From: Chryseobacterium sp. ZHDP1
Lineage (GTDB): Bacteria > Bacteroidota > Bacteroidia > Flavobacteriales > Weeksellaceae
Length of the DNA: 64,000 nt
NCBI RefSeq assembly: GCF_018603435.1
Contig: NZ_CP075682.1
Location: 4,154,001-4,218,000 of the forward strand
Direction: 5' to 3'
A model generated the notes under the pieces. That model did not search any database. It was not told the DNA's origin and saw nothing but the letters and a program-made list of their open reading frames with translations. A program made the translations under genes and the position numbers. Shown piece after piece: positions 25,493-33,790 of this stretch; the first letter of the stretch is position 1; every line of letters begins with the position of its first letter.

Positions 25493-27691
25493 GTGAACAA
25501 GAAAGTGGGAAATAATCTTCAAAGCATCGATTACACCTACAACATCCGCGGATGGATGACCAAGATCAATGATCCGGCAAACCTTAACGGAAAACTGTTC
25601 GGGTATAAAGTAAAATATAGTGAAGTGGAAGGGCTTGAAACGCCCAATACAGACTTTTCTACTCTGAAAGTAAAACCGAAATACAACGGCAATATTGCGG
25701 AAGTAGACTGGAGAACAGGAACAACCACAGGAGATAACCTGAGAAGATACGGCTATGTTTATGATGGAGTGAACAGACTACTGGCAGGATTTTACCAGAA
25801 AGACACCAATCCTTCTGCAAAGGAATACTTCGAAAAGATGGAATATGATCTTAACGGAAATATATCCAATCTGAAAAGATCGGCGCAATCTCAGCAAGGT
25901 GCTTCTGCATTTAATATTGATGATCTTGGATATATTTATACCGGAAACAGGCTGACTTCCGTTACCGATTCCTCAACAGATTACAGAGGTTATCCGGATA
26001 CCTCAGGAAATCCAATTCGCTATGATAGCAACGGAAATATGATTTCTCACAGAGATAAGGGAATTTTGCAAATTGATTATAATTTTTTAAATCTTCCGAA
26101 ATACATTAAGTTCGATAATTTCATAACAACTCGTGCCGGAAAAATATACGTTAATACAGTATATACTTACAGGGCAGATGGAGTAAAAGTGGGGAAACAA
26201 TATTCCTATAAAAATTCCAGTAATATAACCCATCTTTTCAACGAAAGGACGGATTATCTGGATGGTTTTCAATATACCAATGAGTTGCTTAAATTTGTTC
26301 CAACTTCCGAAGGGTATTATAATTTCGAAAATAATAAGTATATTTACAACTACACAGACCATTTGGGAAATATCCGTTTAAGTTATTTCAACAATGGAAG
26401 CGGCGCAGAAGTTCTTGAAGAAAATAACTATTATCCTTTTGGGATGAAGCATGAAGCCTATAATGTTTTACCGGGAAATCCTGCATACAAATACAGTTAC
26501 AATGGAAAAGAATTGCAGACGGAATCAGGATTGTATGATTATGGCGCAAGATTTTATATGGCAGACATCGGTAGATGGGGTGTTGTTGATCCGTTGGCAG
26601 AGAAAACTATGGATATTTATGGTTACGTATGGAATAATCCAATAAAATTTATTGATCCCGATGGGCAAAGTGGTGAGCCCACACTAGATAAAAAAAATAA
26701 AACCATCACAATAAATCAACATTTGATATTTTATGGAGGAAAAGCAACTTCTAAATTATCCGATAAAATAGCAACAGGAATATCTTCTCAATGGAATGGT
26801 GCTAATGGAAGGGTAAAAGTTGGTGGAGTGGAATATAAAGTTAAATTTAAAGTTACTTATGAAACAGTATCTGAAGTTGACGCTAAAAAAATGGCTTCTG
26901 GAAATACGGATATAAAAAATAACTTTATTCGTGTAGAAGATGGTAAAAATGGAGAAAGTAGTTTCACTCAAGAATTAGGTGCAAATTCATATTATTTTAA
27001 TACTGATGATGACTTAGCTGGTTCAACAACACCTGCTCATGAAATAGGCCATGGTTTAGGGCTTGATCATACTAATAAAGGAGGACAAAATGAAAACGAT
27101 GTACCTGACATTATGGAGGCGAGAGGTACACAAGTACATCCTAAATGGTCAAAAAAAGGGCCTAGTAATTCTATAGATCCGAATTTTAGAAGAGTAGATA
27201 AAACAGAAGTATATGATGTTCTTAAAGGAGTAAGATTTGATAAAAATGGGAAAGGTAAAATTGGAAAAACAACAAATAAAATTTATGATAAAAACTTTAT
27301 AATAATATTACTTTTCTTTTCTTGTAAATTCAATGAAAATAATGTTGCATCCAAAGAAAATGTTATTGTTATAAAAAATGATAGCTTAAAAAATTTATCA
27401 TCAGAATGGAAGAAAGATAATATAGGTTGCTTAAAGTACAGAAATGTTAAAAACTTTAATAAACTATTAAGTGGTTACAAATTATTAAATAAAAAAAGTA
27501 AGAAAGAATTTATTAATGTTTTGGGTATTCCTAATCAGGAATTAGTGTATGATAATTTTTCTGTAATAATATATTACTATAATAGTATATGTGTAAATAA
27601 TAAATTGTTGATAGATTCTGATAAATCAAATATTAGGATAAAATTTGATAAAAAAAATGAATATCTGAATTTTGATACAAGAATTGAATAA
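25493..27691 (+). pseudogene. 5'-truncated Rhs cassette: metzincin-like tip fused to its immunity gene by a frameshift
   Basis: A 732-residue frame. Residues 1 to about 390 are Rhs core, starting inside the core and ending FIDPDGQ. The tip carries HEIGHGLGLDH at residues 516-526 (HExxHxxGxxH zinc motif) and, further on, PDIMEARG, which resembles a metzincin Met-turn. After TNKIYD the frame enters what looks like a lipoprotein signal (NFIIILLFFSC) and an unrelated ~120-residue domain, most simply a separate immunity gene. An ATG at 27285 in another frame starts M-I-K and is followed by a run of five A at 27290-27294; six A would give a lipoprotein start M-I-K-N-F and a toxin stop. Cassette is probably silent. 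Confidence 0.75.
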
Positions 27692-27713
27692 GTTTTATTA
27701 TTTTAACCCCAAT

Positions 27714-27736
27714 CTCGCGGATTTATAATCCGTGAG
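27714..27736. repeat. Cassette-boundary palindrome, copy 3
   Basis: Identical in arms and centre to the copy at 22739. Confidence 0.85.
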
Positions 27737-27747
27737 CAACAATAAAT

Positions 27748-27770
27748 AACCCACCGCAAAGCGGTGGGTT
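27748..27770 (+). terminator. Cassette terminator, copy 3
   Basis: AACCCACCGC, AAA loop, GCGGTGGGTT, then TTGTG. Confidence 0.85.
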
Positions 27771-27799
27771 TTGTGTTATAAAGAGCAGCACAAAATAAA

Positions 27800-28494
27800 A
27801 TGCTTTTCATTTTTAACCTCAGAAAGCAGGGCGAAGTCGGGGTAACGGTGCAGGAAAGATTTGAGTACGATTCCCAAAACAGGTTGGTAAAACATTACCA
27901 TCAGGTAGACAATAATCCTGAAGAACTGCTTGCCGAAAACACCTACAACGATCTGTCACAGCTTGTGAACAAGAAAGTAGGCTCTACATCGGGTTCTGCG
28001 CCCCTGCAAAGCATCGATTACGATTACAACATCCGCGGCTGGATGACGGAGATCAACAAAAACCAGATGGCGGCAACGGATCTTGGCGGAAAACTGTTTT
28101 CCTACAAAATAAAATATACCAGTCGCGAGGGGATCGAAAATCCGGATACAGCTCAGTTTTCAGGAAAGAATGTTGTCCCGAAATACAACGGGAATATTGC
28201 AGAGGTAGACTGGCGAGCGGTAGAATCTATTGGTGCAAATCCATCAACAACCCCGAAAAGATACGGGTATGCGTATGATAAAATTAACAGGCTTACAGCC
28301 GGGTTTTACCAGAATCCCCAAAACCCGAACAGTAAAGAGAATACGGAATCTTTAGCGTATGATCTCTGAAGAATTCTGAACTGCAGTTTTTACCGACTTC
28401 AGAAGGATTTTACGATTACATAAAAAATCAATATATTTACCAGTATAAAAATCATTTGGGAAATGCAAGGGTAAGTTGCGGAAGAAGCAGGGAT
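27800..28494 (+). pseudogene. Degenerate Rhs core fragment with internal deletion
   Basis: From about 27818 to 28366 the sequence is almost identical to 20155-20702 of the full-length Rhs gene (LRKQGEVGVTVQERFEYDSQ onward). At GATCT (28366) it jumps to sequence matching 21265 onward, so about 560 bp are missing, the frame is lost at a TGA, and a further ~110 bp of core follow (AAGAATTCTGAACTGCAG ...) before the boundary palindrome at 28495. There is no tip or immunity gene in this unit. Confidence 0.85.
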
Positions 28495-28517
28495 CTAGCG
28501 GATTTGTAATCCGTTAG
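28495..28517. repeat. Cassette-boundary palindrome, copy 4
   Basis: CTAGCGGATTTGTAATCCG followed by TTAG: both outer arms carry paired changes relative to copy 1 (CTAGC/GTTAG versus CTCGC/GTGAG), while the inner GGATT/AATCC is constant. Confidence 0.8.
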
Positions 28518-28528
28518 CAATAATAAAT

Positions 28529-28551
28529 AACCCACCGCAATTGCGTGGGTT
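28529..28551 (+). terminator. Cassette terminator, copy 4 (variant stem)
   Basis: AACCCACCGCAA and TTGCGTGGGTT pair with one bulged C; followed by TTGTG. Confidence 0.75.
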
Positions 28552-28644
28552 TTGTGTTATAATACAACGATATTTTATTAGAGGTCTTTAAATTTTTAGC
28601 AATAAGCATTATTTTTTATATTAATAAATTTTGCGGAAAGAATT

Positions 28645-28827
28645 AATATATTTACCAGTACAAGGTCAACTGCTTTAAAATATGATGCAGCCACACCAGA
28701 TCAAATTGTTGAAATATATTTAATAAATAGAATTTGACAGATTGTGGAATGAAGGTGTTTTTCGTCTAATTAATAATATATCAAATTGCAATATAGATGA
28801 TTATAAGGATGAGCCTATTTACATCTG
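28645..28827 (+). pseudogene. Remnants of another Rhs tip/immunity cassette
   Basis: TATATTTACCAGTACAAGGTCA (about 28648-28669) is a trace of Rhs core (compare 21329 onward). It runs into an out-of-context coding remnant readable as ALKYDAATPDQIVEIYLIN, then, after a one-base shift, FDRLWNEGVFRLINN... ending DEPIYI and TGA at 28825-28827. This looks like a frameshifted immunity gene. No start codon remains. Confidence 0.5.
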
Positions 28828-28940
28828 AAGAAAAATTGCAGAAAGCTGCTTCAAAAGTTGGAGTTTCATTTCCGGATCTTGGCTTTGGAAGAGGATATAT
28901 AAAAAATCATCAAAAATGGATAATTATATTTGTTATGTAA
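28809..28940 (+). pseudogene. C-terminal remnant of a toxin tip
   Basis: A 43-codon frame (MSLFTSEEKLQKAASKVGV ... GFGRGYIKNHQKW ...) that ends 25 bp inside the next gene. The overlap with the following ATG copies the toxin-immunity arrangement of the intact cassettes, so it is read as the last part of a tip whose front is gone. Confidence 0.45.
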
Positions 28941-29368
28941 AATATGATAAAGAAGATGCTGAGGTTATTGAAATGCTCAGTAATGTTTTTAATTATAAAA
29001 AAGAACAAATAGGAAATTTATTTGATCAGAAAGACTTTGAAATAACCTTTGAAAACAGAATTTTAGATGAAATTTCAGAGTTTTGTACTGAATTAAATGT
29101 TTATATTCCTAACAATGAAATAACTGCAATATATCCAAATAACTTTTTATTTGGATATCAAGTATCAAAATATTTAAATCAGCAGGTTTTAGTAAGCGTT
29201 AGTTTTGAAAATAATGATCCTTATCAATACATATTAATAGAAAATGATTTGTTTTTTATTGTTGATGAAGTGATTGATGACAATTCAGATGATAAATATG
29301 GTATTACTGTACAAAAGAATACTAAAATTAAAATTTCTTATAATGACGCAATAAATTTTAGTTCTTAG
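28916..29368 (+). CDS. Orphan candidate immunity protein
   Basis: A 150-residue acidic cytoplasmic protein (MDNYICYVKYDKEDAEVIEM...) without signal peptide or recognised family. It is AT-rich, begins inside the remnant of a toxin tip, and is the last gene of the Rhs array, followed by a terminator at 29421. It appears intact although its toxin is not, which is typical of retained orphan immunity genes. Function inferred from context only. Confidence 0.5.
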   Translation: MDNYICYVKYDKEDAEVIEMLSNVFNYKKEQIGNLFDQKDFEITFENRILDEISEFCTELNVYIPNNEITAIYPNNFLFGYQVSKYLNQQVLVSVSFENNDPYQYILIENDLFFIVDEVIDDNSDDKYGITVQKNTKIKISYNDAINFSS

Positions 29369-29420
29369 AGTGCAATCATTATGCTTGTGATCCATATGTA
29401 CAAAAAAGCTCAATAATAAA

Positions 29421-29446
29421 GAATCCGGCTCTTCTGAGGCGGATTC
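29421..29446 (+). terminator. Terminator after the orphan immunity gene
   Basis: GAATCCGGCTC pairs with GAGGCGGATTC (10 of 11), followed by TTGTTTT. Confidence 0.65.
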
Positions 29447-29959
29447 TTGTTTTGGTAATGAAATAGAGCTGTTATTACTTTGCGATTGCATACTATTTTA
29501 CAGCTTACTGCCGAATTTCATTTAGATAAAGAATTTTTTTTCTGTGTGTTTCTACCGTGCTTTATTACTTATAAAAAATTTTAGAGAGGTCTTTACTTCT
29601 AAATCCGTTGCTGATTGATTGTGAATTATCATTTTCCGGATCTCAAGTATCAGTTGTCGCAAAATCTTAATTTGTTCTGAAGAAGTAAAAATACTTCGGA
29701 TTACAGCATAGGTTGTGGAAGATTATTAATTGTTATTTTATTATGGCTTGTTTCGTTGGAATTAATTAAACTTGAATTTTTATTAAATATAGTTAAAAAT
29801 ATGTTGATATTCCAAATAAATATTCAAAATAATTTAATTTTTTATGATAATTTGATAAATAACTCTCTGTGATTGGAATTTTCAATTCTATTTTTAGAGT
29901 TATTGCGAATAAATGTCCGTATTTATAGGGATTTTCGAACACTGATTTAGATTGAGAAA
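29447..29959. other. Gene-free AT-rich stretch
   Basis: About 510 bp at the right edge of the Rhs array. I see no supported coding frame, hairpin array or repeat matching other parts of the window; it may be decayed accessory DNA. Confidence 0.5.
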
Positions 29960-30427
29960 TTATTTAACTAACACTTTGGGGATATGTTTTATCGGAAAAT
30001 TTACAGAATTGGCAATGAAGCAGAATTTGTTTGCTTTTTGATGAAGTTCTTTGGCTTTTTCTATCATCGATTCCTCTGAAACCGTGATTTCAGGATGGAG
30101 AATGACTTCCGTGAAATGTCCGCTCCCGTTTTCCGGTTCCGTCATGATGCCTGTAGCAAAATCTGTATACTCCGTCACAATAATCCCTTCTTCGGAACAA
30201 AAATGAAGATACCAGAGCATATGGCATGAGGAAATTGAGGAAAGAAACATCTCTTCCGGATTGTATTTTGTTTTGTCTCCGCGAAAGGACGGATCGGATG
30301 AAGCTTGAATTATCGCCTTATTCTCTGCAGAGATGTCATGGCTTCTTTCGTATTCTCTGTAAGAACTGGTTCCCTTTCCTTTGTTTCCGGTCCAGCAAAC
30401 TGTGATTTTATAATGGTGATTTTTCAT
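29960..30427 (-). CDS. OsmC family peroxiredoxin-like protein
   Basis: A 155-residue OsmC/Ohr-fold protein. The first redox cysteine lies in YNPEEMFLSSISSCHMLWYL and a second in FCSEEGI, with the usual PEEL-like helix; the C-terminal Cys region reads HQKANKFCFIANSVNFP. OsmC proteins reduce organic hydroperoxides in the cytoplasm; this subgroup (YhfA/SACOL1771-like) often has altered cysteine spacing. The ATG overlaps the stop codon of the upstream gene by four bases, so the two are translationally coupled. Confidence 0.85.
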   Translation of the reverse strand: MKNHHYKITVCWTGNKGKGTSSYREYERSHDISAENKAIIQASSDPSFRGDKTKYNPEEMFLSSISSCHMLWYLHFCSEEGIIVTEYTDFATGIMTEPENGSGHFTEVILHPEITVSEESMIEKAKELHQKANKFCFIANSVNFPIKHIPKVLVK

Positions 30428-31326
30428 TTTGATAATAGTGTGTAAAACTTTGAAAAATGTAAAATTTTATTCAGTCTTTTCTTTGTATCTCTTTTGGATA
30501 AATTTTTAAAATTTAGATCGTATAAAATGACATCTCTATCCATAAACTTTACGTAATAAATGGTGTTTTCTATAGTATTTATCACGCCTTGTTTGGAGTA
30601 AAGTGTTTTAAAAGATTCTTTAAAGAGTTTTTTAAGTTCCTTTTTTGTATATTTTTTGGAAAGAGTTTCATACAGCATTGTAACGGTAGGGGAGTTTTCG
30701 TGAACCATCGGAATAGCGGCTATCGGAATCAGAACGTCATATATTTTTTCGTATTCATGAAGATTGGAATAGCATTCAGAATATAGGTAAGCAATATAAG
30801 CTATTTCTGAAAATAGTCCGTTTCCGCAGGATATTCTTACCGGATTATTTTGGGCTAAATTAAGATATTGTATGGCTTCCCTATAATTTTTTTGAATCAT
30901 CTCAAGATAAGCCAGTTTTTTGTAGAGTTCATACAAAAACTGATTGTCTTCAGAATAGGGTATCCTTACAAAAGGGTCTTTTAAATTTTTATTTTGTTTA
31001 AAATAATTTAAAAGTTCAAGATATGATATTTTTGCACGATTAAATTGTTTAAGACTTTGTTCCTTCGATGCTTTGCCTAAAAATGCAGTAAATAAATATT
31101 CAGAATTCGGATAAGCTGCAATAAATTGATTGTATTTTAAAAGAATTTCTTTTTGAATATGAATAATACTTTTTGAATTTATGGAAGTGCTGTCAGTGTC
31201 AGAAATAATTTTATTCAGTAAAGAATCTTCAATTTTAAATATTTTGCTTATTGCAACAGAATCCTCTTTCTGCCCAGAAGCCACGAAGAAACATAATAAT
31301 AAAAGTAAGGAGAAAATACTTTTCAT
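30424..31326 (-). CDS. Exported helical-repeat (TPR-like) protein of unknown function
   Basis: A 300-residue protein with a signal peptide (residues 1-18, ending VASGQ). The mature part is helical with repeated patterns of aromatic and small residues at TPR-like spacing (YPNSEYLFTAFLGKASKEQ; ELYKKLAYLEMIQKNYREAI; YLYSECYSNLHEYEKIYDVL), consistent with a tetratricopeptide-like solenoid in the periplasm. It is coupled to the downstream OsmC gene by ATGA overlap. No specific role can be given. Confidence 0.6.
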   Translation of the reverse strand: MKSIFSLLLLLCFFVASGQKEDSVAISKIFKIEDSLLNKIISDTDSTSINSKSIIHIQKEILLKYNQFIAAYPNSEYLFTAFLGKASKEQSLKQFNRAKISYLELLNYFKQNKNLKDPFVRIPYSEDNQFLYELYKKLAYLEMIQKNYREAIQYLNLAQNNPVRISCGNGLFSEIAYIAYLYSECYSNLHEYEKIYDVLIPIAAIPMVHENSPTVTMLYETLSKKYTKKELKKLFKESFKTLYSKQGVINTIENTIYYVKFMDRDVILYDLNFKNLSKRDTKKRLNKILHFSKFYTLLSK

Positions 31327-31390
31327 TTTCAGGTGTCAGTTTGTATAATAAGAGGTGAAGCTATGAAATACAGATTGCTTGTAAAAATAA

Positions 31391-31420
31391 AAAATCTCCA
31401 TAAAATAATATGGAGATTTT
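31391..31420 (-). terminator. Terminator after the RNase G/E gene
   Basis: AAAATCTCCAT and ATGGAGATTTT form an 11-bp perfect stem just beyond the stop codon of the leftward gene ending at 31435. Confidence 0.75.
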
Positions 31421-31434
31421 AAGTTTTTCCTGTA

Positions 31435-32994
31435 TTAATTAGAATATCCTATCAATTCTTCTTTATTGGAATTGTAAATTCTGTATTCTAAATATTTAAA
31501 AGAATCCCTTGGAATAACGGTTACCCACTTTTTGTATTTCATAAACCATTTCATCTGGATGCTTTTGATCCCTTTCGTAAGGTAAGCTTCCACAAAAGGA
31601 TGTACGTGAAGGTAAAGTTTTCCTTTTTCCTTCTGCATAATGGTTCTCAGGGTTTCTCCCATTCTTTCCACAATAACGATCGGAGCTGCAATTTCTCCGT
31701 CTTTATTCGGGTTTTCTTCTTTGGTGTCGATCTGTTTTTCCGGACGGTTTCTTTGTCTGGTAATCTGTATCAGTCCGAATTTACTCGGCGGAAGAATTTT
31801 ATGGCGGGCTTTATCGCGCTTCATTTCTTCCTTCAGATGTTCGTACAGATCTCTTCTGTGGTCTGCGTTGGGCATGTCGATAAAATCGATCACAATAATT
31901 CCACCCATATCACGGAGACGCAGTTGTCTTGCAATCTCGGTTGCTGCCATTTTATTCACCTTTAAGGCGTGTTCTTTATTTACGGCAGTTCCGGTTGTGA
32001 TATTATTTCCGGAGTTTACGTCCACTACGTGAAGTGCTTCTGTGTGTTCTATTACCAGATAAGCACCTTTTGAGCTTGGGATATTGACGTGTTTTCCAAA
32101 GCTTTGTTTGAGCTGTTTTTCAACATTATAATATTCCAGAAGAGGAATATGAGAATTGTAAAAATGGACAATGTTTTTCCTTTCGGGAGCGATTACTTCC
32201 AGGTAGTTTTTCATTTCTTCCACCATCTGTTCGTCGTCGCAGGTAATGCTCACGAAATCCTGGTTGAAGTTGTCTCTTAAAATAGCTGAAGCTTTATCGT
32301 CTTCGCTTAAAACTCGTGACGGAACTTTATTTTTCTGTATATTTTTGAAAGTTGTTTCCCATTTCTGAATCAGCTGATTCATGTCATTGTGCAGGTCTGC
32401 AACTTTTTTGCCTTCGGCTACGGTTCTTATAATAACCCCGAAACCTTCAGGCTTGATGCTTTCGATTAACGTTCTCAGTCTCTCTTTTTCTTCGGAACTT
32501 TTTACTTTCTTGGAAATCGAAACCTTGTTATCGAAAGGGATGAGTACCAGAAATCTCCCTGTTAAAGAAACCTGAGTGGAAATTCTCGGTCCTTTTGTAG
32601 AGATCGGTTCTTTGGTAATCTGCAGCAGCACAAGATCGTCTTTCGCGATTACCTTGTCTACCGTTCCGTTTTTGTCTATTTCGGGTTGTATCTCGAAATT
32701 TTTTAAGCTTGAAGTATTTTGTTTCTTGGAAATCGTATCCCGTAAAAATTTTCTGTACGTGAGATATTGCGGTCCCAGATCCTGATAATGCAAAAAGGCA
32801 TCCTTTTCGTATCCTATGTTTACGAAAGCTGCATTCAGGTTAGGAGCCAGCTTTTTTACTTTCCCAACAAACAAATCTCCAACTATAAAATCGCTTTTGT
32901 CCTCTTGCTCATGAAGTTCACATAGTCTTCCGTCTTCCAGCAGTGCAATCTTTGTAAGATCATCCTCATGCGAAACTATTAGTTCTTTCTTCAT
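31435..32994 (-). CDS. rng: Ribonuclease E/G family protein
   Basis: A 519-residue RNase G-like endoribonuclease. An S1 domain occupies residues ~35-130 (GDLFVGKVKKLAPNLNAAFV), followed by the RNase H-like catalytic region with the conserved DVNSGN and IVIDFIDM aspartate motifs that bind magnesium, and the family block LIQITRQRNRP. The long C-terminal scaffold of RNase E is missing, and the zinc-link Cys pair is not obvious. RNase G processes 16S rRNA 5' ends and mRNAs. In Flavobacteriia it commonly sits beside an HU gene, as here. Confidence 0.9.
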   Translation of the reverse strand: MKKELIVSHEDDLTKIALLEDGRLCELHEQEDKSDFIVGDLFVGKVKKLAPNLNAAFVNIGYEKDAFLHYQDLGPQYLTYRKFLRDTISKKQNTSSLKNFEIQPEIDKNGTVDKVIAKDDLVLLQITKEPISTKGPRISTQVSLTGRFLVLIPFDNKVSISKKVKSSEEKERLRTLIESIKPEGFGVIIRTVAEGKKVADLHNDMNQLIQKWETTFKNIQKNKVPSRVLSEDDKASAILRDNFNQDFVSITCDDEQMVEEMKNYLEVIAPERKNIVHFYNSHIPLLEYYNVEKQLKQSFGKHVNIPSSKGAYLVIEHTEALHVVDVNSGNNITTGTAVNKEHALKVNKMAATEIARQLRLRDMGGIIVIDFIDMPNADHRRDLYEHLKEEMKRDKARHKILPPSKFGLIQITRQRNRPEKQIDTKEENPNKDGEIAAPIVIVERMGETLRTIMQKEKGKLYLHVHPFVEAYLTKGIKSIQMKWFMKYKKWVTVIPRDSFKYLEYRIYNSNKEELIGYSN

Positions 32995-33154
32995 TTTGTT
33001 GTAAGATAAAATTGTTAAGATTGTAGGAAAAGAGTGTTTTTTTCATCAGATGAATTTTAACCTTAAATTACGCATAACAATTGAATGAATGCTAATTTTT
33101 CTGATAAAATATAAAACGTTCTTTTCCTTAAACATCTTATAGTTGCAAAACAAA

Positions 33155-33197
33155 ATATAGTCGGTGAGGCTTTAAAATTTAAAATCACCAACTATAT
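33155..33197 (-). terminator. Hairpin downstream of the 29-residue basic protein gene
   Basis: ATATAGTCGGTGA and TCACCAACTATAT pair at 12 of 13 positions around an AT-rich loop, 31 bp beyond the stop codon on the minus strand. Confidence 0.6.
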
Positions 33198-33227
33198 CTT
33201 TATATTGTAAATCTCGAGAAAAAGAGA

Positions 33228-33317
33228 TTATTTCTTCTTATGTCTGTTCGCTCTTCTTCTTTTCTTTCTCTTATGAGTTGCAACCTTGTGTCTTTTTCTT
33301 TTCTTTCCGCTTGGCAT
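33228..33317 (-). CDS. 29-residue AURKAIP1/COX24-like basic microprotein (probable ribosome-associated)
   Basis: A 29-codon gene encoding MPSGKKRKRHKVATHKRKK followed by RRRANRHKKK. More than half of the residues are Lys or Arg. The sequence is strongly conserved across Bacteroidota and has been grouped with the C-terminal domain of mitochondrial AURKAIP1/COX24 (ribosomal mS38), so an rRNA-binding role is likely. It is too short for most gene callers. It lies between HU and RNase G on the same strand, and has its own hairpin terminator. Confidence 0.75.
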   Translation of the reverse strand: MPSGKKRKRHKVATHKRKKRRRANRHKKK

Positions 33318-33359
33318 AATTATAATTTTTTAGTAACTAGTTAATATTCAGTTAATTTC

Positions 33360-33650
33360 TTATTTTACTGTAACTTTCGTTTTTACTTTCTCCACAAAAG
33401 ATTTTGATGGCTTGAAAGCAGGAATGTTATGAGCAGGGATTTCAATGGCAGTGTTCTTAGAGATGTTTCTTCCTGTTTTTGCTGCTCTTGTTTTAATGAT
33501 AAAAGATCCAAAACCTCTTAGATAAACATTATCTCCATTATACATAGAAGTCCTGATTTCTTGCATAAATGCCTCTACAACTTTCTGTGTTTCATTCTTT
33601 TCGGTTCCCAACTTGTTTGAGATGGTGTTTACCAATTCTGCCTTTGTCAT
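33360..33650 (-). CDS. HU family DNA-binding protein
   Basis: A 96-residue HU/IHF-fold protein with the usual helical N-terminal half (MTKAELVNTISNKLG) and the beta-arm region (VYLRGFGSFIIKTRAAKTGR ... IPAHNIPAFKPSKSF). The proline of the DNA-intercalating arm is replaced by a short insertion typical of flavobacterial members. HU bends and compacts DNA. It precedes the small ribosome-associated gene and RNase G, a gene order kept in related genomes. Confidence 0.95.
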   Translation of the reverse strand: MTKAELVNTISNKLGTEKNETQKVVEAFMQEIRTSMYNGDNVYLRGFGSFIIKTRAAKTGRNISKNTAIEIPAHNIPAFKPSKSFVEKVKTKVTVK

Positions 33651-33790
33651 TTCCTTATTTTAATTTTAAATTTTAGGTGTGCAAATTTAGTTAAAAAAAT
33701 TGAATATTAGCAAATTAGTGATAAAATATTTTTTGATAAGAGGTTGAAAACTTAGTATTTATTCTGTACAGATGTTCTGTTAAGTCACGA

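Noticed and set aside
22739..28551. Insertion sequence as the carrier of the Rhs cassettes
   Set aside because: No transposase gene or long terminal repeats are present; only short palindromes and terminators bound the cassettes.
29447..29959. Small RNA gene in the gap after the Rhs array
   Set aside because: AT-rich sequence without a clear promoter plus terminator pair or stable structure by eye.
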